Shown here: in pieces, positions 1-7,394 of the stretch | Position numbering within the stretch: position 1 is the first letter of the stretch | Layout: each line of letters opens with the position of its first letter | DNA from: Bacillota bacterium | Lineage (GTDB): Bacteria > Bacillota_I > Bacilli_A > RFN20 > CAG-288 | Assembly: GCA_003497225.1 (NCBI GenBank) | Contig: DNJQ01000032.1 | Coordinates: forward strand, 1 to 9,857 | Reading direction: 5' to 3' | DNA: 9,857 bases | Notes under the pieces: generated by a model | Seen by the model: only the letters and a program-made list of their open reading frames with translations | Told to the model about the DNA's origin: nothing | Database searches by the model: none | Translations under genes and position numbers: made by a program

Positions 1-629
1 TCTAGCTTAACTCTTCGATATTCACTTTTTGTTTTATGATAATCTAAATGATCTACCGTAATTTTATTGATGATTAAATAATGTAAATTTAAAAAATCTA
101 ATCGGTGAGTTGCTATTCCTATTGAAGAACACTCCATAACAACATATTCATATTTATTTAAAATTGCTTGATTAATGATTTTTGCTAAATCACACATACT
201 CGGGGTAGTTAAATCCGTAACTATTGAATCAGGAATATTATGAGTAGTAGTGATTAAAAATGATTTAACATTTAATCTTCGATATAAAGAATGAAGAATA
301 TAAGCCGTTGAAGATTTCCCGCTCGTTCCGGTAATTCCAACGACTTTAATTTTATCTATTTCATAAAAATTGCGTAAAATAATTGAAACGCTATTAAAAA
401 AGTCGGGAAGATAGATGGCGTTATTTATTTTTTCATCCGAAAGAATTAATACTGCACCTTTATTTAACGCTTCATCAATATACTTTTTCCCATCGCTAGA
501 ATTGCCTTTCCGTGCTAAAAATATCGAGTTTTTGGTGACCTTAGAAGCATCTTCAACGATATCACTCACCACTTTGCGCGAAGTACTTTTAATACCAATC
601 CATTTTAAGACATCTTTAACTCTATACAT
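1..629 (-). CDS. murE: UDP-N-acetylmuramoyl-tripeptide synthetase MurE, N-terminal 209 residues (runs off left edge)
   Basis: MurE is the cytoplasmic ATP-dependent ligase that adds the third stem-peptide amino acid (diaminopimelate or lysine) to UDP-MurNAc-L-Ala-D-Glu. About the first 40% of the usual ~490 residues is visible. Residues 1-90 form the UDP-binding domain. The ATP P-loop is at 101-107, written GTSGKSS instead of the usual GTNGKTT, with Lys105 kept. TTPS at 141-144, MECSS at 165-169 and DHLDYH at 193-198 are MurE landmarks. Lys208 probably corresponds to the carbamylated lysine. The ATG at 629 is chosen because AGGAGA lies 5 nt upstream, inside the last codons of the PBP gene; only one base separates the PBP stop from this start, so the two are probably translationally coupled. 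The motif that selects DAP or Lys lies outside the window, so the cross-link type cannot be read. Confidence 0.93.
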   Translation of the reverse strand, partial: MYRVKDVLKWIGIKSTSRKVVSDIVEDASKVTKNSIFLARKGNSSDGKKYIDEALNKGAVLILSDEKINNAIYLPDFFNSVSIILRNFYEIDKIKVVGITGTSGKSSTAYILHSLYRRLNVKSFLITTTHNIPDSIVTDLTTPSMCDLAKIINQAILNKYEYVVMECSSIGIATHRLDFLNLHYLIINKITVDHLDYHKTKSEYRRVKL

Positions 630-630
630 A

Positions 631-2553
631 TTAATCTCCTAGTTCTATCCAAATGCTGCTACCTTCTTTAATTCTTTCCCCAACTTTAGGAAGTTGATCT
701 ATAACGATATTTCCTTCTCCATTAAAGACGAACTTAAAGTATTGGGATTTTAGTTTGCTCTTTTCAAGTCCAATATAATTAGGAACTTCATAAGTTTTTT
801 CATCCATCCAAGTATATTCTCGTTCAACCCCACTATAATCTTTTTTAACATTGAGAATGGGGAGAATTTGTTCAAGTATTTTAGCGACGATTGGACCGAC
901 TGTTGTTCCACCATATTGAATGCAGTTTTTTGGCTTTTTCATCGCAAAATATAAAACTACTTTTGGGTTCGACATCGGTGCAGCGGAAAGGAAAGAAAGA
1001 ATATAAGAACCTTGAACATAGGATCCATTTTCAGCGATCTGTGCCGTACCGGTTTTTCCTCCAACTCGATATCCATCGATATATGCTTTTCTTCCTGAAC
1101 CTTTAGCGACGACAGATTCTAAAGCGTAGCGCATTAATTTACTCGTTTCATTAGAAATGACTTGACGAATTGTTGTTGTTGGATAAACATATATTTCTTC
1201 ATTAGTTGATGGCGATAAAATAGCATCAGCAACGTGGGGTTTAAGTAAATATCCGCCATTAATTACCGCAGAGAAGGCGGTGACTAATTGAATTGGGGTG
1301 GCTGATATTCCTTGACCGAAGGAAGAAGTCGCTACTTCTAGTGGTCCAAAATTATCATAAGAAAATACCAGTCCTTTGTTTTCCCCAGCGATATCAACTC
1401 CTGTTTTATCTCCAAAACCAAAATTTTTGATGTAATTATATAGTTTATCTTTTCCTAAACGACGAGAAATCTCGACAAACCCTGGATTAGATGAATTTTG
1501 TAAAACTTCTAAAAATGTTTGAAGCCCATGGCCACCCTTCTTCCAAGACTTGATTCTTTGACCAGCGACGATTTCATAACCTTTATCATAATAGGTGTCT
1601 TTTTCCATATCGATGACTTTTTCATTTATTGCGGCAGCAAATGTCATCGCCTTAAAAGTTGAACCTGGTTCATAGGAAGAAAAGACCGGTAATACGCGGT
1701 TATATATCGTTGAATCGTACTTTTGATATTCGTTATTATCATAAGTTGGACGATTACCAATCGCTAATATTTTCCCAGTTTGAGGATCCATCGCTAAACA
1801 GTAAATCTCTTCGGGACTATAAAGAATTTGGGCTTGGTCCATCGCGTTTTCAACAATTTGTTGAATCGAATTATCGATCGTTAAGCGCAAAGTAAAGCCA
1901 GCAACTGGGGGATTAACACGCGAACTAAACGAAGGAAAAGCACCACCTTTAGCGTCGGTCACATAATTTAACGTACCATTTTTTCCGCGAAGCAATTCAT
2001 CGTAATAACTTTCTACTCCAGCTAAACCATTTCCATCGATTCCAGTAAATCCTAAAAGTGAAGATAATCTATTTTTATAAGGATATGTTCTTTTATAATC
2101 TTGAATTAAATATACGCCAGAAAAATTATATTTTCTAATTCTCATCGCATTATCATAAGATATCTTTTTTCCCTGTGGATGAAGAAGAAGCATTGAACTA
2201 GGAGTTGAAATCTTTTTATAAAGCGTTTCTTCATTCATATCTAAAATTTCTGCTAAGGCTTTACTTACTTCACTTTTATTTTTAACTTGGCTAGGAATTA
2301 AAGCCACTGATAGTGCCGGCTCATTATAAACTAAATTATTTCCGTTTTTATCAGTTATAACACCTCTTTTACTAGCTAAAGGAAATGATCTTTCCCACAA
2401 ATCCTGCGCCTTATCAAAAATATAATTTCTTGCAATGATATTGGTATAAACAAGTTTACCAAATACGCAAAAAAGAACTACAAACGCCATTAGAAGAATA
2501 ATTTTAGCTTTCTTTTGAATATGCTCGTGAACCAATCTCATACACAAAAACAT
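631..2553 (-). CDS. Class B penicillin-binding protein (SpoVD/FtsI-type peptidoglycan transpeptidase) with one PASTA domain
   Basis: This is a monofunctional D,D-transpeptidase that cross-links peptidoglycan at the outer face of the membrane. It has 640 residues. A short basic N-terminus leads into one membrane anchor (about 18-40). The non-catalytic dimerisation region begins near RGVITDKNG (63-71). The transpeptidase domain carries all three active-site motifs: STFK with nucleophile Ser298 and Lys301, SSN at 354-356, and KTG at 500-502. A single C-terminal PASTA domain spans about 587-639. PASTA plus adjacency to murE resembles the Bacillus spoVD-murE arrangement in the division and cell-wall cluster, so it may serve division or sporulation; sequence alone does not decide which. 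ATG 2553 is the likely start, but its best ribosome site (AGAAGAG) is about 13 nt away, which is long. ATG 2541 is an alternative with no better site. No ftsL or rsmH lies upstream, unlike the usual cluster. Confidence 0.94.
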   Translation of the reverse strand: MFLCMRLVHEHIQKKAKIILLMAFVVLFCVFGKLVYTNIIARNYIFDKAQDLWERSFPLASKRGVITDKNGNNLVYNEPALSVALIPSQVKNKSEVSKALAEILDMNEETLYKKISTPSSMLLLHPQGKKISYDNAMRIRKYNFSGVYLIQDYKRTYPYKNRLSSLLGFTGIDGNGLAGVESYYDELLRGKNGTLNYVTDAKGGAFPSFSSRVNPPVAGFTLRLTIDNSIQQIVENAMDQAQILYSPEEIYCLAMDPQTGKILAIGNRPTYDNNEYQKYDSTIYNRVLPVFSSYEPGSTFKAMTFAAAINEKVIDMEKDTYYDKGYEIVAGQRIKSWKKGGHGLQTFLEVLQNSSNPGFVEISRRLGKDKLYNYIKNFGFGDKTGVDIAGENKGLVFSYDNFGPLEVATSSFGQGISATPIQLVTAFSAVINGGYLLKPHVADAILSPSTNEEIYVYPTTTIRQVISNETSKLMRYALESVVAKGSGRKAYIDGYRVGGKTGTAQIAENGSYVQGSYILSFLSAAPMSNPKVVLYFAMKKPKNCIQYGGTTVGPIVAKILEQILPILNVKKDYSGVEREYTWMDEKTYEVPNYIGLEKSKLKSQYFKFVFNGEGNIVIDQLPKVGERIKEGSSIWIELGD

Positions 2554-2591
2554 ATGAAGGTTATTACTCTTCTAGAATTAATTAAATAATT

Positions 2592-2611
2592 AAAAAGGGG
2601 CTTTTGCCCCT
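2592..2611 (-). terminator. Intrinsic terminator after the lipoprotein gene
   Basis: On the minus strand the stem GGGGC/GCCCC (6 bp when the flanking A-T pair is counted) closes an AAAA loop and is followed directly by TTTTT. It starts 6 bases after the lipoprotein stop codon. It lies only about 38 bases before the PBP start codon, so it should separate the lipoprotein transcript from pbp-murE unless there is read-through. Confidence 0.85.
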
Positions 2612-2616
2612 AAAAT

Positions 2617-3225
2617 TTACTTTGAAGAAACTACAAGACGATTAATACCAAAGTTTACGGCCTTACCCAATGTCTTAATCTTAATTCTGACTTGAGTAAT
2701 ATTTTTGCTCGTATTCTTTAAGGTGACTGTAAAATCAACTGGTTGTTCTTTAGTTCCTTTGATTTCACTTTCCTTAATGTCAACAGTCTCTACCGCTTCG
2801 TGATCCTTATTTAAACCTTCAACAGCCACGACTAAACTACCATTAGCCATGCTTCCCTTATCTAAAAAGCCAGTAATTTTAACATCCAATCCTTTAGTTG
2901 TCTTAAAAGGTGGTGTCATAAGATAATCTTTTCCTTGCTTTAAAACGATAGCCTTATCGTAAGTATAGGTAAAATCGCTGGTCCAATCAGTAGCCATGTT
3001 TGGCTTTCCATCTTTGACTAATTCGTTAAAATCTAGTGCTAAGTTAACTGGATTTTCGCTAGGTGTAGATGGAGTTATTGGGGTAGATGGGATAGATGGT
3101 GTACTAGGAGTTGTTGAGGTTGGGATAGTTGAAGGTCTAGTTGAAGTAGTAGTAGTATCTGAATTACATGAAGTGAGTCCACATAATACGAGAAGCGGTA
3201 ATAAGTATTTGATTCTCTTTTTCAT
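2617..3225 (-). CDS. Putative secreted lipoprotein with Thr/Ser/Pro linker; function unknown
   Basis: This 202-residue protein is not recognised as a named family. The N-terminus MKKRIK followed by a hydrophobic stretch (7-16) and lipobox LTSC with Cys20 predicts signal peptidase II cleavage and lipid anchoring on the outer face of the membrane. Residues 23-57 are almost entirely Thr, Ser and Pro, a flexible spacer of the kind that carries a domain through the cell wall. Residues 60-202 are rich in alternating hydrophobic and polar segments with a final ITQVRIK and NFGINRLVV pattern, suggesting a beta-sandwich or jelly-roll binding module (inference only). The start is supported by GGAGG 5 nt upstream. 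That ribosome site sits inside a possible hairpin at 3232-3257. A terminator follows at 2592-2611. The gene separates recJ from the pbp-murE pair and is probably lineage-specific. Confidence 0.82.
   Translation of the reverse strand: MKKRIKYLLPLLVLCGLTSCNSDTTTTSTRPSTIPTSTTPSTPSIPSTPITPSTPSENPVNLALDFNELVKDGKPNMATDWTSDFTYTYDKAIVLKQGKDYLMTPPFKTTKGLDVKITGFLDKGSMANGSLVVAVEGLNKDHEAVETVDIKESEIKGTKEQPVDFTVTLKNTSKNITQVRIKIKTLGKAVNFGINRLVVSSK
3055..3159 (-). repeat. Low-complexity Thr/Ser/Pro-coding tract
   Basis: This degenerate tandem stretch within the lipoprotein gene encodes residues 23-57 as variations on TPSTPS. Short units of the ACTCCATCTACCCC type (minus strand) recur imperfectly. Such tracts are prone to length change by slippage, so linker length may vary among strains. 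Confidence 0.7.
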
Positions 3226-3230
3226 TTATT

Positions 3231-3257
3231 CCTCCGTCATATTTAGCATGAGCGGAG
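3231..3257 (-). promoter_or_regulatory. Possible hairpin sequestering the lipoprotein ribosome binding site
   Basis: In the minus-strand RNA, CUCCG (3257-3253), one bulged C (3252) and UCAU (3251-3248) can pair with AUGA (3240-3237) and CGGAG (3236-3232), leaving a 7-nt loop. The Shine-Dalgarno GGAGG is at 3235-3231, so four of its five bases are within the stem. The hairpin has no U-tract behind it and is therefore unlikely to be a terminator. A role in limiting translation is inferred from position and has not been demonstrated. Confidence 0.45.
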
Positions 3258-3270
3258 TTTTAAATTCTAT

Positions 3271-4821
3271 TCACTTAATCAAAACTATTTCATTTTCACT
3301 GGTTGAAAACTCAACGATAAACTGTAAAGTTGTATTACCTCGATAGTCATTTAATTCAAAACGACCATATAAATCAGTATAGCCATTAATATTTAATTTA
3401 TCTCGTCCGTTAAAATAAATAATCGTAACATCAGCGACCTTCGCTACGATATGTTTGGGATTAGATGTAAAAGAATGGAAGGCCTGATTTGAAATATTAA
3501 GATGGAATATAGGTGAAGGATGACTATTTCCGTAAGGTCCAAAAGAGCTGATTAACTTATATGAATCGCTCGTTATTTCATCGATATTTAATTCAATAGC
3601 GGTGCGCTTGATGATTTCTTTACTTGGAATGAGGCGCGAAGATATCTCAATTATCATCTCTTCCTTTTTATTATAGGGGAAAGATAAACCAGCAGCATTT
3701 TTATGTCCACCAAATTCATCTAAACCTTCTAAATCTTTAAGACTTTCGATGATATCATAATTTTCTGGTGTTCTTAAAGACGCTACAACTTCATCTTCTT
3801 TTCTCGATAAGACGATAGTTGGAAGCTTCTTTTCGCTCATAATGCGGTTAGCTAATAAACCGCCAAGTCCCAAGGGAAGATTTGATTCATAGATACACGC
3901 TCCACCGATATATCTAATATTGCTCTCAGAAAAAGATGAAGTGAGTTCTTTTCTCTTTTTGTTATAAGCATCGAGTCTTGAAGCGTAATAAGAAATGGTT
4001 CGATGATCATCGCTTGTTAAAAACTTCACCGCATCATTAATTTTTATCGTCGTTTCTATTCTTCCAATAGCGTTAAGCTTAGGAATAATCTGATAATTTA
4101 AATACTTTTCATCAATTATTGGATCAGTTCCAAGTGAAAGAATATTGTAATACTTATATTTTTCAATATAACGGAAGGTTAATCTTAATAAGGCAACATT
4201 TGCCTTAGTTACTGGCATCGAATCTGATAATGCCGCAATCCCCGCTAAAACGATATAATACGGACGATAATAACCTAATAGGCCGTGAGAAACTATCAAA
4301 GTTAAAAAAGCCGCTGAAATATTGTGATCAGTCACATTACTATATGTTTGATGGAAGATAAAATCCGCTTCCGGTAATTTCTCTTGAATCGTGTGATGAT
4401 CAATAATTATTACATCCATCCCTTTGTCTTTGGCTCTTTTTACTTCATCAAAACGGCTCACACCATTATCAACAGTTATTAATAACTTATATCCTTTTTC
4501 TGCGAATTGATCAACTCTCCCCGCGTAAAGTCCATAACCTTCAACATAACGAGAAGGAATAAAGTATCCTACTTCTGCATTAAGTTCTTTTAAAGTCATA
4601 TACATGATTGATGTTGAGGTAATTCCATCAGCATCATAATCGCCATAAATAACGATCTTTTCACCATTTTTTACTGCAAGTTTAATTCTTTCTATCATAG
4701 CAAAAAACTTGTCATCGTTAGGTTTAGGGATATCATCTTCCCTTCCTAACGATACCCAAGCTTTGTAATCTTCAATAGTAAAATTATAATATTTTAATAA
4801 ACGTTCAAATAAACTTATCAT
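3271..4821 (-). CDS. recJ: RecJ-type single-stranded-DNA-specific 5'-3' exonuclease, short form
   Basis: RecJ degrades single-stranded DNA 5' to 3' in recombination and mismatch or base-excision repair. This 516-residue protein has the DHH-superfamily metal-binding motifs: GDYDADG (60-66), VDNG (117-120), DHH (141-143) and a motif-IV aspartate in ALSDSMP (Asp200). DHHA1 motif GGHKNAAG is at 371-378, and the C-terminal RecJ OB-fold (about 427-505) has FGPYGN and a final YRGNTTLQF block. It is shorter than many RecJ proteins (about 560 residues or more; Bacillus RecJ is near 790) and lacks a long C-terminal extension. The usual AxVNPK and GAGVAFK segments between motifs III and IV are divergent (HQT at 157-159, AAFLTL at 170-175). 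Start ATG 4821 overlaps the secDF stop as ATGA, indicating translational coupling. secDF-recJ proximity is known from Bacilli and supports the call. Confidence 0.9.
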   Translation of the reverse strand: MISLFERLLKYYNFTIEDYKAWVSLGREDDIPKPNDDKFFAMIERIKLAVKNGEKIVIYGDYDADGITSTSIMYMTLKELNAEVGYFIPSRYVEGYGLYAGRVDQFAEKGYKLLITVDNGVSRFDEVKRAKDKGMDVIIIDHHTIQEKLPEADFIFHQTYSNVTDHNISAAFLTLIVSHGLLGYYRPYYIVLAGIAALSDSMPVTKANVALLRLTFRYIEKYKYYNILSLGTDPIIDEKYLNYQIIPKLNAIGRIETTIKINDAVKFLTSDDHRTISYYASRLDAYNKKRKELTSSFSESNIRYIGGACIYESNLPLGLGGLLANRIMSEKKLPTIVLSRKEDEVVASLRTPENYDIIESLKDLEGLDEFGGHKNAAGLSFPYNKKEEMIIEISSRLIPSKEIIKRTAIELNIDEITSDSYKLISSFGPYGNSHPSPIFHLNISNQAFHSFTSNPKHIVAKVADVTIIYFNGRDKLNINGYTDLYGRFELNDYRGNTTLQFIVEFSTSENEIVLIK

Positions 4822-7268
4822 CTAAAATCATTGAGTCCCATAATAATAGTTTCATGAGGTTCGTTGGTATTAATTTGTACGGGCTTCTTCTTGCGCTTAA
4901 ATCTCTTGAAATTAATTTCTTTAAATTTAATGTGTGTTCTAAAGAAGAGATAGAACGATGGAACGAAGGCGAAGAATAATCCAGCGATTAATAGTGAACC
5001 GACAGCGAAGATTAAGATTGAAGAAAGAAGTGTTTCTGATGCTGAGAAAGCTATTAAGAGCACCGATGAAACTAAAACGCTCATCGAGGCTGATAAAACT
5101 GAAGGTAGTGAGCTTCTAATCGATGAATCCATGATTTCTGCTCTCTCTTCAACGCTCGCCTTCTTAACGATCTTACGATCTTTAAGGATTTCTCTATTCT
5201 TGGTGAAGATACTTACCAAGATGAAACTCATAATTTGAACAACCGCCAAAAATCCAAAGGCGACAGTTGAATTAAATGGAAGCATTAATAATGAGAAGAT
5301 AGCAACGATTCCTGTTAATCCGATAACGCCAGAAACTAGATAAGATAAGAATAATGATATACCGAATCTAGCGAATAGATATAAGGATGAGAATAATAGT
5401 GATAATCCTAAGATTAAGAACATGTTGGATGTATTATGTTCAATATTAACTACTTTAGCTTCTCCAAGAGTCACTTTAACATCTTTATCCTTGTCTTCTG
5501 TTTTCATTTCATAATCTAAGTCAGTACGAAGATTATTAACAGCAGTATCAAGCTTTTTATCTTTTAAATATTCGCTATCTAATTTAAATGAAACGTAAGT
5601 TATAGCATAATCATTATCATATTCATCTTTTTTATCTACTCTTTGATAGTCAAAGTCAAGATAACTTAGTTCAACTTCATCCACTTTCATCTTATCAAGT
5701 AAGAAGTTTCGACAAGATTCAGAATCTTCATAAACCTCGTTTTCGGATTGGGTCATAATGTCTAAACGAGCAGAACTTGTATATTCATCGCTATTGCGGA
5801 AGACACCATTAGTTAAGCCTGTTCCTAAAAGGATGGCGGTAGAACATAAGGCTATAGCACCATAAGTTATTAGACCAATTTTTCTCTTTTTCTTAGCACT
5901 ATCTACAGTTAATGGTTTAACTAATTTCTTTGAAGTTGGGGCTTCTTTGTCACGAACACGAAGACCTAAAGTGCCTTTACCGATAGCTCCTAAAGGAGAA
6001 TTGGCGGTAAAGAACATCAACCAACGATTGATGATAATTAAAACGAAGAAGGTTAAAAGTGAACCAACGAGTAGGGTTCCACCGAAAGTCTTAATCATTC
6101 CTTTTCCAAGTAAGAAGGCGAAAAGTGAAACGATGAATGTAACTGCGGAACTATCAAGAATAGCCCAGAATGACTTGCGGTTTCCTTCAACAACAGCTTT
6201 ACTAATTGTACGTCCTTTTTTAATTTCTTCTTTAATCTTTTGATTAGTGTTAATAAGATTAAATACTGCTAAAGTCAAGGTTATAACAATTGCTACAATT
6301 GATGCTGGGGCAAATTCAAAGCCCAAATAAGCGTTAATTAGTAACTGAGCAGCGAAGATAACTAAAACTGAAAGGAAGTTAATAGCACCTGCTCCACGAT
6401 TATAAACTGCTAATCCAACGCCGATTAAAGCGACGATTGAAAGCAAGGCTATTATAATCATTGTTAAAGAACTAGAGGAATATGTTGGTTCAATCTTTGT
6501 GGTATAAAGATATTTTACATTGCAACCATAATCTTCATTATTATAAGCATTTACGAATGAACGAGCGGTAAATAAGGTGAAGGCATTTCCTTCAATATCG
6601 TTAGTGGCATAAAGACGTAAGTCTTCTTCAATATAGTTACCTTGCCAAACGATTGAAGCGATAACTTTTTCTTTAACTTCATCTTTAGGTTTTTCACCAA
6701 AAGCATTTTCGTAATTATCTATTCCATTATCTGGATCGTAGTTTTGCCATATATAAGCGGTAGCATTCTCTTCTCCACCGAGTTGTTCCAAAAATGTTGA
6801 AACAGCAATCTTAGATTTAATATTAAATCCAGGGTAAGCAGAACCACCAACATAACGCAAACTTACAGGATTACTAACATCGAAAAATTCTTTACCAGTG
6901 AGGCAATAATCTTTGGAAGTACAAATTGAAAGTTCTCCAGTAGCATTTATTTGTCTATTTACTTCATTGAGTTCAACTGCGCTTTTTGGAACAAAACTAA
7001 CGCGTAGTTCAGCGCTATCGCCGCTACCTACAACTTCAACGTGAGCATTTTTAATTCCTGCACGGTCTAAACGGATGCTAACATTATCACCGATAGAATC
7101 AGGATTTATGCTAGTTCCACCATCTCTTTTAGAAAGTTGATAAACTAATTCTTTCCCTTGAGAAAACTCACTTGAAAAAGCCGTGTGTTCAACGATTGGC
7201 TGAGTGATGAAAACTAGTCCTAAGACAATCGATGTTAACATGACTATAAATGCCCATATACGACGCAT
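4818..7268 (-). CDS. secDF: Fused SecDF protein-export membrane protein, divergent
   Basis: SecDF is an RND-type accessory of the SecYEG translocon that uses the proton or sodium gradient to pull exported proteins outward. The 816-residue fusion has TM1 (about 4-23), an extracellular SecD P1 region (about 25-262), a SecD membrane block (264-420), a cytoplasmic linker, SecF TM7 (464-485), an extracellular P4 region (about 490-612) and a SecF membrane block (614-776). The segment from NQKIKEEIKKGR (342-353) through LDSS (371-374) to the glycine-rich block at 390-402 aligns well with the SecD family. By eye, however, the intramembrane aspartates are absent: the SecD AVDAN position reads AVFN (Phe336) and the SecF aspartate position is Ile683. 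The DFxGG-type motifs are also lost. The start is set by GGAGG 6 nt upstream. Position between spoVB and recJ matches Bacillus synteny. A remote MMPL/RND transporter is the alternative. Confidence 0.85.
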   Translation of the reverse strand: MRRIWAFIVMLTSIVLGLVFITQPIVEHTAFSSEFSQGKELVYQLSKRDGGTSINPDSIGDNVSIRLDRAGIKNAHVEVVGSGDSAELRVSFVPKSAVELNEVNRQINATGELSICTSKDYCLTGKEFFDVSNPVSLRYVGGSAYPGFNIKSKIAVSTFLEQLGGEENATAYIWQNYDPDNGIDNYENAFGEKPKDEVKEKVIASIVWQGNYIEEDLRLYATNDIEGNAFTLFTARSFVNAYNNEDYGCNVKYLYTTKIEPTYSSSSLTMIIIALLSIVALIGVGLAVYNRGAGAINFLSVLVIFAAQLLINAYLGFEFAPASIVAIVITLTLAVFNLINTNQKIKEEIKKGRTISKAVVEGNRKSFWAILDSSAVTFIVSLFAFLLGKGMIKTFGGTLLVGSLLTFFVLIIINRWLMFFTANSPLGAIGKGTLGLRVRDKEAPTSKKLVKPLTVDSAKKKRKIGLITYGAIALCSTAILLGTGLTNGVFRNSDEYTSSARLDIMTQSENEVYEDSESCRNFLLDKMKVDEVELSYLDFDYQRVDKKDEYDNDYAITYVSFKLDSEYLKDKKLDTAVNNLRTDLDYEMKTEDKDKDVKVTLGEAKVVNIEHNTSNMFLILGLSLLFSSLYLFARFGISLFLSYLVSGVIGLTGIVAIFSLLMLPFNSTVAFGFLAVVQIMSFILVSIFTKNREILKDRKIVKKASVEERAEIMDSSIRSSLPSVLSASMSVLVSSVLLIAFSASETLLSSILIFAVGSLLIAGLFFAFVPSFYLFFRTHIKFKEINFKRFKRKKKPVQINTNEPHETIIMGLNDFR

Positions 7269-7340
7269 ATCTTACCTCCAGTGTTCTAAAATGACAACTA
7301 AATACCTATAATTAAGCGTAAAGATTTTCAAACGCAAAAC

Positions 7341-7359
7341 GAGCAATATCGTAATGCTC
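7341..7359. repeat. Imperfect inverted repeat in the flippase/secDF divergent spacer
   Basis: The 19-base sequence reads GAGCAATATCGTAATGCTC on the + strand. Arms GAGCA/TGCTC pair perfectly and 7 of 9 positions are symmetric about base 7350. It lies between the two divergent genes, where an operator would be expected, but a weak RNA stem or chance is equally possible. Confidence 0.3.
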
Positions 7360-7364
7360 TAAAT

Positions 7365-7394
7365 ACTTTATCATTTTTATATATAGTATTTCAA
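7365..7394 (-). promoter_or_regulatory. Candidate promoter for secDF-recJ
   Basis: On the minus strand TTGAAA (7394-7389) is followed after 18 bases by TAAAGT (7370-7365). This would give an mRNA leader of roughly 90 nt before secDF. A second candidate closer to the gene pairs TTTGAA (7332-7327) with TATAGG (7310-7305) at 16-base spacing. Both are imperfect matches to the sigma-A consensus in an AT-rich region, so neither is secure. Confidence 0.25.

Noticed and set aside
415..642. 75-codon + strand frame
   Set aside because: It is antisense to murE, whose Mur ligase motifs are unambiguous, and it does not resemble any family.
3055..3159. Repeat tract considered as a CRISPR or true tandem repeat array
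   Set aside because: Units are short, imperfect and in frame with a coding Thr/Ser/Pro linker; there are no equal spacers.
3226..3270. Hairpin after recJ considered as an intrinsic terminator
   Set aside because: There is no U-tract after the stem, and the 3' arm coincides with the lipoprotein ribosome site, so a translational role fits better.
2996..3346. 116-codon + strand frame opposite the lipoprotein and the end of recJ
   Set aside because: Its Gly/Val-rich repeat is only the antisense of the Thr/Ser/Pro linker, it crosses two real genes, and it has no ribosome site.
4818..4820. Possible TGA recoding (TGA read as Trp), given the Mollicutes-like AT richness
   Set aside because: secDF and recJ stop at TGA where domain ends are expected, and Trp residues inside the genes use TGG, so the standard bacterial code fits.
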